A DNA stretch of 64,000 bases from Neoarius graeffei (lineage: Eukaryota; Chordata; Actinopteri; Siluriformes; Ariidae). A model generated the notes under the pieces. The model was not told the origin of the DNA and did no database searches. It saw only the letters and a list, made by a program, of their open reading frames with translations. A program made the position numbers and the translations under genes. The DNA lies in assembly GCF_027579695.1 (NCBI RefSeq), contig NC_083596.1, positions 16,750,755-16,814,754 on the forward strand, read 5' to 3'. Position 1 is the stretch's first letter, and each line of letters begins with the position of its first letter. Below, one piece after another: positions 51,776 through 63,480 of this stretch.

Positions 51776-51799
51776 GTTGGTAGTTTAAAATTATGTACA

Positions 51800-51867
<68 letters not shown>

Positions 51868-54800
51868 TCATATATGTAAAAATATAATTCATTCATTCAT
51901 CCATCTTTGGTATTCAGTTTTACATAATCATTGGCATGTTTTTAGAGGAGGTAGGAAGAAACTGATGAACCCAGAGGAAACCCACGAGCACATGGGGAAA
52001 CATGTCTTGAAACTCTACACCAGGGTTAATATCGTTAAAGAGAGATAGATTTCATAAAAATTGGTTAAATTTTGTTCCCTCTGAAATTTGGTCATTGTGA
52101 TATACATTTCTGTAATATCTCACAAAATATCAGGCCATTCTGTGGCCGGGAAACATATTTTTGGGTTATTTATGGTATTTTTTATGGTATTTATGGTAGT
52201 TTAGGTGTGCTGGTTCTCATATGGTACACCGACAAAGGGCTATCTACAGTACCAATCAAAAGTTTGGACACACCTAAAACTACTATTTCACGAATTGGAG
52301 TATAGCCTTGAAAAAAAAAAAGGCTAGTCATCTACAGGAATTTGTAGAGACAGTAGACAGAGAATAAGAAAAGTACAGTGCCAGCTAGCTAAGTTTTTGG
52401 CCTCTAGCCATCATCTGAATTTTTAGTACTTTTTATTCATTAATATCTGCCCTGTGTCTATGTATTTAGATTCAGTCTTGGTTGATGAAACTCCTCACAA
52501 CCATCATGGTGAAGGCTCACAGAATATGAAGGATTGTAACAGGACATCCGAACCCTCCCAAGCATCTGTAATGGGCCATGACAATCCAGGCACTGGGTTC
52601 CAACACTTCCCCATGAACTCGCAGTGTTCACACCTTACCAGCTGCAGGCACATCCATGACGGCTCACCAAGCTCAATGCCTGCTGGGACGTTCATACCTC
52701 ATCAATCACATTACGGATTTTATGCACCAGGTAAAGAATAGCATAATAGTTTAATTCCTATAAATCTACCATACATCCCAATCGCATGCTTCTGTAGCAA
52801 ATACTGTATTATGGTGCATTATTTTGATGTACACTTGCATGTATGCAGTTTGGGATGTAGCCCAGTGTATTGTTTCTCAGCATAAGTGTTGGTGTTTCAT
52901 ATAAGCAGCAAGTACTACAATGTCTTGAAAAACTTTTTCTTCTTCTTCCTTTTTTTTCCCCACTAAATATGAGTGATTAGTGCCATCTGGTGCATATGGC
53001 AGTGTGTTTGGCTTTTGTTTGAAATCATAAATATATGCTTTTTCATATTGAATATTTATTTTTTAATGATATTAGTAGTGCTTCATGCACATGATTTCTG
53101 TTGATACCAATAATTTAATGGAGCCTTAATTTGGCCAACCAGTCTACTGGTCAGGCTTTATATAGCATGTGATTTCTTTCAATGTCTATTTATTGTTTCT
53201 GACACAACTATTTTAAAGCTTGATATGTCAGCACCGTTTAGTACATCTCATCTCATCTCATTCTCATCTCATTATCTCTAGCCGCTTTATCCTTCTACAG
53301 GGTCGCAGGCAAGCTGGAGCCTATCCCAGCTGACTATGGGCGAAAGGCGGGGTACACCCTGGACAAGTCGCCAGGTCATCACAGGGCTGACACATAGACA
53401 CAGACAACCATTCACACTCACATTCACACCTACGCTCAATTTAGAGTCACCAGTTAACCTAACCTGCATGTCTTTGGACTGTGGGGGAAACCGGAGCACC
53501 CGGAGGAAACCCACGTGGACACGGGGAGAACATGCAAACTCCGCACAGAAAGGCCCTCGCCGGCCCCGGGGCTCGAACCCAGGACCTTCTTGCTGTGAGG
53601 TGACAGCGCTAACCACTACACCACCGTGCCGCCCCCGTTTAGTACAGTAGGCATGAAATAAACAAGAGTGGCTCTAGGAGCTGTATTGTATTGTAATATT
53701 TTTCCAGAATAATGCTTTGGTGAGATAGTGTTAACGTGTTACCAAATGGGAAATAATTTATTAACTTTTTTTTTTTTTGGAGGGTATCATTACTGTAGCC
53801 CAAGCTCCTTGGATTCAAACATGGACTTCTCCCAGCAACCAGCTGCCTCCAACGTCTGTGGTGGATACCCTGTGAGTGCTGAGAAACTTTTTTAGATTGT
53901 GTACTAATCAGAAGAAATTGCCAGTCATTATTTGAGCCTGTGTAGCTACATTAAGATTTGATGATACATGTTGTGTTGTGAAGGGAACGTTGGGATGTCA
54001 AAAAAAGTGAAACCTTGATGTGTATTCGAAAACAATTTTACCACTTTTTGTCCAGCATTACTTCTTCAGCCACCACCATTACACTGGTCAAAATCCAAAC
54101 TGGCAAGCAGGCGAATCCGCAGATCCCAGGGAGAGTAACGTGTTCCTGGAGGGTCTACTCAAAGTGGCAGAAGAACTGCAGGTCAGATTAGATGTTCCCC
54201 CTTAAGGAACACCCCTGAGTATCTGTGTTAATAACATACCCTGTATAATCTATGCTGTAATTACAGTACCAGTCAAAAGTTTGTACACCCCTACTCATTC
54301 ACAACTATGAAATAACATCTGGAACATATATGGACAAGTCGCCAGGTCATCACAGGGCTGACACATAGACACAGACAACCATTCACACTCACGGTCAATT
54401 TAGAGTCACCAGTTAACCTAACCTGCATGTCTTTGGACTGTGGGGGAAACCGGAGCACCCGGAGGAAACCCACGTGGACACGGGGAGAACATGCAAACTC
54501 CACACAGAAAGGCCCTCGCCGGCCATGGGGCTCGAACCCGGACCTTCTTGCTGTGAGGCGACAGCGCTAACCACTACACCACCGTGCCACCCGGTAAAGT
54601 GTTTAAAAAAAATTTCATATTTTCGATTCTTCAAAGTAGTCACCATTTACCTGAATGGCACTTTGTACACCGTTGGCATTATCTTAACCAGCTTCATGAG
54701 GTAGTCACCTGGAACGCTTTTCAAGTAACAGGTGTGCCTCGTCAAAAGGTAATTAGTAGACGAGTTTCTTGCCTTTTTAATGTGATTGTGATCAAGCAGT

Positions 54801-56165
54801 AAATAGTAAATAATAAAAATACAGTATTCCTCAACTGTAGTAATCCATATTATGTCAAGAACCACTCAACTAAGTAAAGAGAAATTATATTCTTCATTAG
54901 TTAAGACTTGGTGGTGTAATAAATCTTTTAATAAAAATAAAGAATAAACATTGAATTAGAAGGTGTCCAAATTTTTGACTAGTACTGCATATGTATGTGC
55001 TATAAGGTCCAAATGTCTGAATTCACCACCAAGTTTACTCACTCAATATTGTTCAAGAACATGTTGTTTCAAATGAAAATATATGATTGTGTGAGAAATT
55101 CTCATGTCGGGACATTATACTATGTGCTTCTTTTTAAAATTTATACTTAAAATTATGATGCCACATTTTATGCAAATGCTAACATGTGTGCTCCTAACAC
55201 ACCCAACAGTAGTGATGCACCTTATAATTTATACAATTTTGATTTTCTTCTCGTAAAATGGAATTGTGAACAGGTATTAAAAGGCAATTTAAAGGGGAAC
55301 AGAGAGCAATATATAGAGTAAATATAACAATAAAACACACATTAACGAACCTTATTCAAGACTTACAAAAGTTTTTTGTTCTAAGGTTGGAAAGTTATAG
55401 TGTTTTGAAAGTAGCTCAAGCAAACTATTTCCGCAGTTTGAACAGCCCGCCATGATATTAATTTTATCCAATCAGAATGCACGTTCATTTTCTCTGCGTA
55501 ACACTCATGACGTATGTATGTGCCCAGTTGTGTTGGCTCATTGAGGTTGGGACTAGCACGTGTGAATCGGAAAGTAGGATGAATTGTAAGTGATCGGCTA
55601 CACAATGCCACAGTGTGTTGCTTTCGGGTGTAATAACAGGACCGATGGAAAGCATAACGATCCTCCAGACATGTCTTTTGCGGGATCTCTTCGTATGATT
55701 CGACAGAGCTGTCGCTTTCACTTGATGCGCCCGACGCCATGATTACACGCTTCTCTCCTAGTGCAGTGGGTAGGGCTGACGTCACGGTCTTTTAAAAATG
55801 GCGACTCTTGTGCCGTCTAGCGTACCGACTATTATATTTACAATTACCAAGATATTTCGTTGTTTTCTAGTATATAAATTTGATAGAATACTTAAGAATA
55901 CGTTACTTTGTCACATCAGCAACTGTATATATTATATTTGGTACCCCTTTAAAGAAAAAAAAATCACAAAACCATAACATGACCATGTTTGCAATATAAA
56001 TCAGTGTGTTGCATTTATTGTTGCTCTATGAGAGGACATAGATCCTGAAGGAGCCACACTCACTTTATAGCACTCTATAGTTAACTGGTTAGCTAGCTCA
56101 TACTGATTTGTGTGTGTTTTCTCCTTATTCAGGCTGATGCTTCCAGCAGTCTGCTCACCACGTGA
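51250..56165 (+). CDS. hsf5: Heat shock factor 5-like transcription factor, five coding exons
   Basis: Winged-helix DNA-binding protein of the heat shock factor family; HSF5 is a germ-cell regulator needed in spermatogenesis. Exons: 51250-51775, 52470-52730, 53783-53871, 54056-54181, 56133-56165; joined 1035 bases, 344 aa. The DNA-binding domain spans about residues 19-97: INPNHFPSKLWRLVNDP, then the recognition helix SIISFFRQLNLYGFRKV. NPELLVKLKRLT follows at 126-137. The rest is Ser/His-rich, ending LLKVAEELQADASSSLLTT. No clear leucine-zipper repeats. Phases agree (1,1,0,0). It starts right after a cttttcaccag-like acceptor, so a 5' UTR exon is likely; Met9 is an alternative start. The exon-1 donor (gttggt) is weak. 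Human HSF5 is longer (about 600 aa), so an exon may be missed. The neighbour supt4h1 supports HSF5 over HSFY. Confidence 0.88.
51797..51866. repeat. (CA)n microsatellite in hsf5 intron 1
   Basis: About 34 CA units beginning some 22 bases after the exon-1 donor. Confidence 0.95.
52247..52300 (+). mobile_element. Solo terminus of the THAP/YqaJ element family
   Basis: cagtaccaatcaaaagtttg then gacacacct, as at 29908; no partner end nearby. Confidence 0.7.
52470..52730 (+). CDS. hsf5: hsf5 exon 2
   Basis: Acceptor tatttag, donor gtaaag. Encodes SVLVDETPHNHHGEGS to HQSHYGFYAP, ending one base into a Gly codon completed by exon 3. Confidence 0.82.
53246..53634 (-). mobile_element. SINE-A in hsf5 intron 2
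   Basis: Complete reverse copy with 12-bp duplication ccgtttagtaca at 53234-53245 and 53635-53646. Confidence 0.95.
53783..53871 (+). CDS. hsf5: hsf5 exon 3
   Basis: Acceptor after a T-rich tract (ttttttttggag), donor gtgagt. Encodes YHYCSPSSLDSNMDFSQQ to CGGYP. Confidence 0.82.
54056..54181 (+). CDS. hsf5: hsf5 exon 4
   Basis: Acceptor tttgtccag, donor gtcaga, phase 0 at both ends. Encodes HYFFSHHHYTGQNPNWQ to LLKVAEELQ. Confidence 0.85.
54264..54987 (-). mobile_element. Non-autonomous relative of the THAP/YqaJ element, hsf5 intron 4
   Basis: cagtaccagtcaaaagtttg at 54264 and tttttgactagtactg to 54987. The right arm matches 29940-30060 and 31300-31340 in reverse. A 5'/3'-truncated SINE-A sits at 54330-54594. 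Confidence 0.8.
54330..54594 (-). mobile_element. SINE-A, truncated
   Basis: Starts at ggacaagtcgccaggtcatc, so the tail is missing; head complete. Confidence 0.9.
55293..55948. mobile_element. TTAA-target element with two opposed exon remnants (Kolobok-like), hsf5 intron 4
   Basis: TTAA at 55289-55292 and 55949-55952; termini AGGGGAAC and (complement) AGGGGTAC. A THAP start (55605, plus: MPQCVAFGCNNRTDGKHND) faces an acidic exon start (55740, minus: MASGASSESDSSVESYEEI). The space between is deleted, leaving the two heads almost touching. Confidence 0.65.
56133..56165 (+). CDS. hsf5: hsf5 exon 5 with stop codon
   Basis: Acceptor ccttattcag. Encodes ADASSSLLTT and TGA (56163-56165), continuing VAEELQ in frame. 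Confidence 0.8.
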   Translation, partial: ADASSSLLTT

Positions 56166-56226
56166 AGACAGTTTGACCAGGCACCTCATGTTTATTTTGA
56201 GTAAAAATATTAGAAATATGTTAACT

Positions 56227-56407
56227 GGGGGCGTCGTGGCTCAGGTGGCTAAGGCGCCATACCATAAATCCGGGCACCTGGGTTCGATTCCGACCTGAGG
56301 TCATTTCCCGATCCCTCCCCGTCTCTCTCTCCCGATCATTTCCTGTCCTGTCTCTACACTGTCCTATCCAATAAAGGTGAAAAAGCCCAAAAAAAATCTT
56401 TAAAAAA
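56227..56407 (+). mobile_element. SINE-C in the hsf5 3' UTR
   Basis: Complete, with 15-bp duplication agaaatatgttaact at 56212-56226 and 56408-56422. Carries its own AATAAA (ccaataaagg near 56369). Confidence 0.95.
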
Positions 56408-56526
56408 AGAAATATGTTAACTAGTGTCTTTAGTCCATTTCCTGACAAATATCACTCGGAAGGTACTGCATGAAGGCCATGTAACTGATTGTCTCTTGCA
56501 TGTTTTTTGCGGTCTTGCTTTTCTTC

Positions 56527-56532
56527 AATAAA
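56527..56532 (+). promoter_or_regulatory. hsf5 poly(A) signal AATAAA (candidate)
   Basis: cttcaataaatc about 360 bases after the stop codon, beyond the SINE. Confidence 0.5.
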
Positions 56533-56539
56533 TCATCCT

Positions 56540-57320
56540 TACCCGCTGAACTGCTAGTCTTGAGGCTTGCTTTTGGGGCCGGTCGTATTACACAGGGTTT
56601 GACATGCAGCTATATCAAGCATGGCATTTATGTGGTAACGAACGATTTCTTTTATAAAAAATGCCTGTGCATATACTGAAGACATAAACTATAAATAATC
56701 AAAACAGCTCTTTTATAGTGTCCAAGTCCTCCCCGGACAATCTTTTATTTTAAATAACATGCAATATTTGTATAGATTTAACAATTGTACATATATCTAA
56801 GACACTTTATTTAAAAAAATAAATAAATAATCTCATCTCATCTCATCATCTCTAGCCGCTTTATCCCCCAAAGGTCAAAACCAAACTCTTCACGCAAAAC
56901 CATTTACCCTTGCTGAGAAAAAAAACAAACTTTGCCTTCACACATCACACAATAGTCCTCAAAAACACACACTACAACATAGTCTTAGACACTGTGGAGA
57001 TCAATTTGTAACAAAAACCTATAATGAATAATGTTGCTTCTGGTTCTCCTTCACAAAACCTCTTTACATGATAAATGCAAGAGACAAAAATGTTTACTGT
57101 CATTTTTTATTCATAATGTATTATACAGTACAACTTCCAATCAATGCAGTGTTCAGAGATGAAAAAGTACTTGTAAACGGAGTAAAAAAAAAGGAAAAAA
57201 ATATGTTAAAATGTAATAAATTTACCACAGCATTCCCACCGTGGATTACTGGCAAATACAGAAAATAGTTTACTCTGCTACTGCATCGCATCTCTGGTCT
57301 GGGTCAGAACACAGATTCTA
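56540..57320. other. Spacer downstream of hsf5
   Basis: A 38-bp scrap of SINE-A tail at 56830-56867; otherwise nothing recognised. Confidence 0.45.
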
Positions 57321-59637
57321 CCAGAGGTGGACAGCAACCAAGTACATTTATTTGAGTACTGTACTTAAGTACACTTCTTGAGTATCTGTACTTTACTTGA
57401 GTATTATTTTTTTGGAAACTTATGACTTTAACTTCACTACATTTGAAAAACAAATATCGTACTTTTCACTCCACTACATTTCTATCAAGGTCCTTGTTAC
57501 TCGTTACTATGGAGCAGCTTTGCAAGTGGATGTTTTTTCTTTTCTAAAATGCAATTGATTTTTTCGCAGGTGACACTGAGACAGCCTATCAGTAATCACC
57601 AGATGTGGAAAGTAACGAATTACATTACTCACGTTACTGTACTTGAGTAGCTTTTTTGTGTACTTATACTTTTTCAAGTAATTTTTAAAGAGTGTACTTT
57701 TACTTAAGTATGTTTTCTTTTAAGTAGTGTACTTCGGTACATTTTACATCACAACCGTTACTGAGTAAAAAAATAAATAAAAAATAAAAAAAGGCTAAAA
57801 CGGAGAAGGGGAAATGCGTTCTGGAAATGAATCACGGGAAGGACAGTTGTCGCGCGCGCGAGTCTCACACAGACGATGGCGGACATGCACCGGCACTTTA
57901 AGGGGGGGGCTTCGGGGGGCTCAAGCCCCTGGGCCACAGCCAATCAGGGGCCTTGTAATATTAATAAAATAATAAACTGTCAGAATCGTGGGCCTACATT
58001 AATGTACGGATAGAAATAAGGTTAGAAATAAATGAGCGCACAGTAGCCTGCTGTAAGAGACATGGTGGATGTGGTTCGCGAAACGAACACCCACAACTGT
58101 ACCAGAATAAAATGTAACGTCACGCACAAAAGCGCGCCAAAGACGGCAGACTACAGAGACACAAATTTAGAGGCTTTGAAAGAAGAAGCGTTCACATGTT
58201 AGCGGGGCACATAAAAGGAAAAAAAAAGAGAGATGCAGGTAATGATAGAATCGTTGCCTAAAGTCACAGACTTTTTTAAGGTAAGGATCACCAATCTGTT
58301 CAGAATATCAGCTACTTATCAGTTATCAGCCTACCAGCAGCTAGGCTATGTGCAGCTAGGCTAGATATGCTATGATCTGTCCAACAGTAAAATAAATCAG
58401 TTGTGATTTGAATACGTGTCGTGTGATTTGAGTTATAATCCTGTTAGTATAATAGCATATTTCGATGGGGATAATAAAATGTCTAAAACGGCATCTACTG
58501 AAGAAATTGATGAAAAGATTGTAGCCTATAATGTTCACAGTTTGGGCAGCAGACAGAGTAAGCATACTGAGGGGAATAGCAATACAAGGCTAGCGCAGAT
58601 CCACATTTCTCGCTAGCTGTGTTGGGTGTGTTGTTAACCCGTGTGGATTTAAGTGAAATACTTGAGAAGTTCTGTGGTCAAGACAACGTTTTAAGGTAAG
58701 GACGCTTGATTATTAATGTTTGCCCGCCGTGGCTTGTTGTTGATGAAAGGCCCACATGATTTTGCCTTATGCAGCTACTGCTAGCGTCATGCTTTGAACT
58801 AGGTTAAGCTCATTTGCGCTAAAGGATGGGTTTATTGAAGGACTTTGATGTAGCTAGTTTCTTTCTAAAAAATTGTATGCTCAAAACAGTATGCCCGTGT
58901 TCATCATGTTTAACTTTTTTCTTGATGGAGTGCGTGAAATATTGTTGCAAGTGGTATTTCGATGCAATCATGTCAAAAAGGCAGTTGAATGCACGGTCTT
59001 AGTCAAGGAGAAGGAAGACTTGCATGATGCTTGAACATAGATCGGTAAAATAGACCCTAGTAGGACTTGGTTTCGTGTATTTCGGTCTGTAGAGTTATGA
59101 GTTTGGCCGCTGTCCATGGTGTTTACGTTTCATGTGGCCGCCGAGCCAAGTACCTTGACTTGCAGTGAATGTTTGTTTTCATGCCGCCGAGCTATTTTTA
59201 TGTATTTTATTTTTTAAAAGGACTTGTCTGTAGGTGTGTGTGTTTTATGTTTACAACACATAGGTCTACATTATAGCGCACGCGCGCTTGTGTGGTCATC
59301 TCTGGCCATGCCCCTGCGTGAAAGTTACGCAGTATCACTGTCCTGTCCGTGGTAATAATCAGAACCGGCTCTGTAATGATAATGCGCGCGTTCTTCTCTC
59401 CCTCTGTGGTCGGATGTGTTGAGCGATGTGAGCGTGGGCCTTGCGCAGCTACGCTGAGCCAAACGTAACCTATCGTAGGCTTCTAGGCTAATTACGCACT
59501 TACACTGTAAATGCTTGACATGTATTGCAAATAAAATAAGAGTGTTTTCCTGGCCAACGGTAAGGGTAGGGTTGACAGGTAGCCTATGAGGGGCCTAGCC
59601 CCTGGGCCATGGGTGTTGATAAAGCGCCCCTGCGGAC

Positions 59638-59853
59638 ATGGAGGAGACCGAGGAACCTGTGGTGGACGACCCTGCAGAAAACGCAATTTCTTCCAGTAAT
59701 GAAGTGCACCCCTGGCCCTACATATGTGATCACTTCAGCTTCGTAGAGAAAAGGGGTGACAGTTTCATTATGCAATGCAGATTATGTGTGCCCAAGAAGA
59801 CAACCATTGCGGCATACAAAAATTCGACGTCTAATCTGCGCAAGCATGTTGAG
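59638..59853 (+). pseudogene. hAT transposase exon with BED zinc finger
   Basis: 72 codons from MEETEEPVVDDPAEN, ending at GAG|GTAAGT. The finger is CRLC (Cys47, Cys50) then NLRKH (His70), with the last ligand expected on the next exon. BED fingers bind the transposon ends. The following transposase exons are not seen. Confidence 0.65.
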
Positions 59854-59879
59854 GTAAGTATTGTCATTGGCATCATAAT

Positions 59880-60277
59880 CACGGGCGCAGATAGAGGGTG
59901 GGACGAGTGGGATTCGTCCCACCCAGATTTAAATTCACCTCGTAGGGAGGAAAAAACATCTATGCTGTCTTTCTTTGCATAAGGCAAACCTCACGGAAAA
60001 ATCAAAAGACTAATTACCATTCGGTTTATTGAGGTGCACAGCAGTACATACATAGTTGCAACAACTCACATAAAACAAAACAAAGACTGATATTCGGTTG
60101 GTTGAGCTGCGCAGACTGCACAGGTTGCGAGCTCGAGCTTGGTTGCTATGGTTACCCACAAGTTTGACAGGCATATCGGGGTTGGGGTTGGTTTGCTGGC
60201 AGCTTTGTCCCCCCCAGTTTTTTGTCCCCCCCCAGTTTTTTGTCCCCCCCAGTTCAAAAAACATATCTGCGCCCCTG
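59880..60277. mobile_element. hAT-type MITE, exact 8-bp target duplication
   Basis: cacgggcgcagata / tatctgcgcccctg ends flanked by ATCATAAT at 59872-59879 and 60278-60285. Carries three tttttgtccccccccag-type repeats near 60205-60250. Lies 20 bases after the BED exon's donor. Confidence 0.92.
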
Positions 60278-61318
60278 ATCATAATGTTTCCTTTCCATAG
60301 TAAAACCGACAATAGGCTGGTTATATTCCAAAAATAGTGGATGGCATTGCTAATGTTGAAGTAGCAACCTGTTGGTACTGTAACATAACGGTAACTAGTC
60401 TGTTATTCGGTTGGCTAATCATGCAAGCAAGTTAGCTCACCAACCTGACGTGATCAGTCCTCCTACCATTCTACATCCAACAGGCCAGAAAGGAATACTA
60501 AGCAAAACAAATAATGTTTGAATTGAATTGTTCAATAACACACAGTGCACACAGGCAAGCTACGAGATTTCGGTGCAATATTTCACTTTCATATTTCGTG
60601 TACAGTGCTTTGTGTGTGGTCAGGGCGATGTAAACGACATGACTGTGTGTATTGACCTTTTTTGTTTGTCTCAGTTTTAATGCAGCATTATCCTAAGTGT
60701 TCAATTTGATACACTTCCTTTAAATAAAACATCTGGGTTGAGATGTACATATATCCTTGTTTCCTCTTCTTTTTCATTTTTGCACAACACAATGGAGGCA
60801 GAAAACACCCATTGTTAAAAGTAATGTTTTACTTTTACTCAAAGTACATTTTAAATGATCTACTTTTTACTTTTACTTGAGTAGATTTTTTGTCTGGTAA
60901 CTTTACTTGTACTTAAGTAAAATTTCATCAGAGTAACAGTACTTGTACTTGAGTATAATATTTTAGTACTCTTTCCACCTCTGGCAGGAACCCATACAAA
61001 TGATAATTTAATCCCATCCTTTAATAGTTTATCGGTGACTTGTGCTATTTTGAACACTATATCTTGCCTAGAAGTTGATTGCCAAGTTTTAATACTAATC
61101 AATGCTGAACTTGAGTCTGAGGCAATTACTACCTTTCCAGGCCTATGTACCTCCACCCATTGCAATGCTAGCCACACAGCTAGTAATTCAGCCGTATAGA
61201 CTGCCAAATCATCAGTAATTCTCTTACCAACTTCAATTTTAAGTTCTGGGATGACATATGCTACCCCTACTGTCCTATCTGTGTGCTTAGATGCATCTGT
61301 AAATATTTTAGTTTCTTC

Positions 61319-62789
61319 TTCTTCTTCTTTTGAGTAACGGCGGATCACAATGTACTTGTATACCGCCACCTACTGCACAGGAGTGTGTGAAATGATCAGG
61401 TCAAATCCATTTGGGCGAGAAAAAAAAAATTCCTAAATTCTTTCTATGAGCTTTGTATCATTAAGGTATGACATAAGGGCTTTAATTCTTCCTACTTGTA
61501 TACCTTCTTCCTTAAGAATGGTATTAATGTCTCCATCTTCACCCTCTTTTTTCTGTCCATGTTTCTCTCTGGACATTGTACTTCCTACAGTGGAAAAGAA
61601 CATGCTCCACATCTTCCTTTACCTGGGACTCTACACAGAGCTCATCAGTTTTCCCTAATACATGTAATGTGGCATTGAGACCAGTGTGTCCCAACCTTAA
61701 TCTTGTGTATGTCACTTCTTCTCTTCTGCCAAGTCCTATATATGTAATTCTTTTACCCCCAACCTGACACTGTACATTGAAGTATTGTCTACCCTTTGTT
61801 CCTGTCTCCCATTCTTCTTGCCATCTCTTCATGATCTCTGTTTTTATAATGGATTTAGCTTCCCCTCTTCCTAAAGGAATATAAATATCAGTGCGCACAC
61901 GATCTAAAGCTTTCTTAGCAGTTTTATCTGCTATCTCATTGCCCTTAAGGCCAATGTGAGCTGGGACCCAGCAGAAGCTGACAGCAAGTCCAAGGTTTCT
62001 CAAATGAGCTAGAAGGTGTTTCATCTCAATGATTAAATCATCTCTTGCTGAGTTACCTGAGGAAAAGCTTTGTAATACAGATAATGAGTCGGTACATATG
62101 ACTGATTTGAGGGGTTTGACTTCCTCGATCCATCTTAAGGCAGTAATTATTCCAGTTAGTTCAATAGTGTAGATTGATAAAAAGTAACTCAATTTATATC
62201 CATATGTCTTATTCAGTTCTGGTTTGTAAAGTCCTATACTACATTGGCCATCCTGAATGTTTTTAGAGCCATCAGTAAATACAGTATTTGCAGATGTTCC
62301 TGGAAGGAAGAAGACAGATAGTTTTTGCAATATATTGCAAAAGTGTGATCATTTGGGTGTTCTTTCTTTTCTGTAAGAAGTGCAATACTGACATCAGGTG
62401 TAGGGAGGATCCACGGAGGGACACTACTAATAGCCATTGCAGCACTAAACCCCAAGCTGTTTAGCCCACATAGTCTTACAGCCTGTTTAATATTCCATCC
62501 AAACCCCTTATATTCTTTACAATACTCCCAACAATCATTGAGCACTATCACAGCTGGATTGTCAGCACTACCCTGCAATCTGATCCAGTATGTCAAGGCT
62601 AGTTTCATAAAGCGCAGGTTAAGAGGGGATTCCTCTGATTCCACCAAAAGAGCACTTGTAGGAGTTGTTTTAATAGCTCCCAGAGCTATTCTCAGGGCCT
62701 TAAATTGCACTCTTTCCAGCTTTAGTAGGGATGTTTTACAGGCTGGACCATATACCATACAGCCATACTCAATGGTTGATCTTATCAAT
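61319..62789 (-). mobile_element. I-clade LINE (inner), 13-bp target duplication
   Basis: Flanked by ttttagtttcttc at 61306-61318 and 62790-62802. (GAA)n 3' tail at the low-coordinate end; 5'-truncated in the reverse transcriptase thumb. Confidence 0.9.
61440..62788 (-). pseudogene. LINE reverse transcriptase C-terminus plus RNase H (inner copy)
   Basis: STIEYGCMVYGPACKTSLLK and LNDCWEYCKEY (thumb), a frameshift near 62290, then RNase H: TVFTDGSKNIQDGQ (first Asp), IELTGIITALRWIEE (Glu), VICTDSLSVLQSF (Asp), WVPAHIGLKGNEIADKTAKK (final His/Asp block). A carboxy zinc-like ELCVESQVKEDVEHVLFHC follows. RNase H removes template RNA during copying. Confidence 0.88.
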
Positions 62790-63105
62790 TTTTAGTTTCT
62801 TCACCATATTTTTCATTTAAATACCACTGCACCCTATGCTTATCCATTTCCGTACTTTCCTTTTCTTCTAAAAGTTGAAAGTCAGTAGGCACCTCTTCAA
62901 TGACCCATGGAGGTACAGCCGGCAATGACACTGTGGGACTTATTTTCACATCAGTGATCCTCATATCTCTCACTCTATCATTGATCGTCCAACCATAACT
63001 TCTTATTCGGTCATTCAACCGCTCTTGGCAAGGCAGTAAAACAGACTGGCTCATGTGATCATCACTGTGGCCTTTCAGATTCGCCCAGTATACCAATGCT
63101 AACTG

Positions 63106-63480
63106 CTCCCTTCGGCTGCTAGCTAGTAAGCTAGCAAACTGTCCTTGAGGAATGTAACGTTAATATGACTGTTTTCTTATGGAATCAATTTTGTGCCAAA
63201 ATGTTCATACAATACTTTTGAAATATCAAACGAAAACGACAAATCAAAATACAAAAAAGAACAAAAAGTCAATTTTTTAGACTGGCAAACAAATTAGTCG
63301 TGTAATCGTGCAAAATATCAGTCTATTACTCTTCAGAAACCTTTTATTTTTGTTCCGCGTCTTTCTCAGTTTTGTTTGACGTCATTTATTTTGGTTGCAA
63401 TTCCAGCTTTCTCGTTTGAGCTCCCTGACTTTTTGCTTGCAGTTTTGGCACAAACTTCACGTGTGGGTGGGCTGTCCAGG
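63106..63480. other. Unassigned spacer
   Basis: No gene recognised between the LINE and the palindrome. Confidence 0.4.

Larger units (their letters stand above)
57322..60986 (+). mobile_element. hAT transposon(s) with BED-finger exon, possibly two nested copies
   Basis: Left terminus cagaggtggacagcaaccaa (57322) and right terminus ctttccacctctg (to 60986) are inverted, with ttacttgagta/tacttaagta subterminal repeats at both ends. A second similar left end (cagatgtggaaagtaacgaa) lies at 57603. The 8-bp flanks do not match, so the exact insertion history is unclear. Confidence 0.65.
60987..63105 (-). mobile_element. I-clade LINE fragment (outer), interrupted by a related LINE
   Basis: Two pieces: 62790-63105 (reverse transcriptase thumb to RNase H linker: LPCQERLNDRIRSYG, AVPPWVIEE) and 60987-61318 (RNase H: KIFTDASKHTDRTVGVAY, YTAELLAVWLALQW, IASDSSSALISI, FVWVPA). 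It is cut at WVPA by the hAT right terminus. Confidence 0.85.

Noticed and set aside
51250..51783. HSFY or HSF1-4 as the identity of the heat shock factor
   Set aside because: No HR-A/B leucine repeats as in HSF1-4, and the NPNxFPxKLWRLVN start plus the supt4h1 neighbour fit HSF5 better.
57322..60986. Clean single hAT insertion into the outer I-clade LINE
   Set aside because: The 8-bp flanks (gattctac and gcaggaac) do not match and no LINE continuation is visible on the left, so a simple insertion is not supported.
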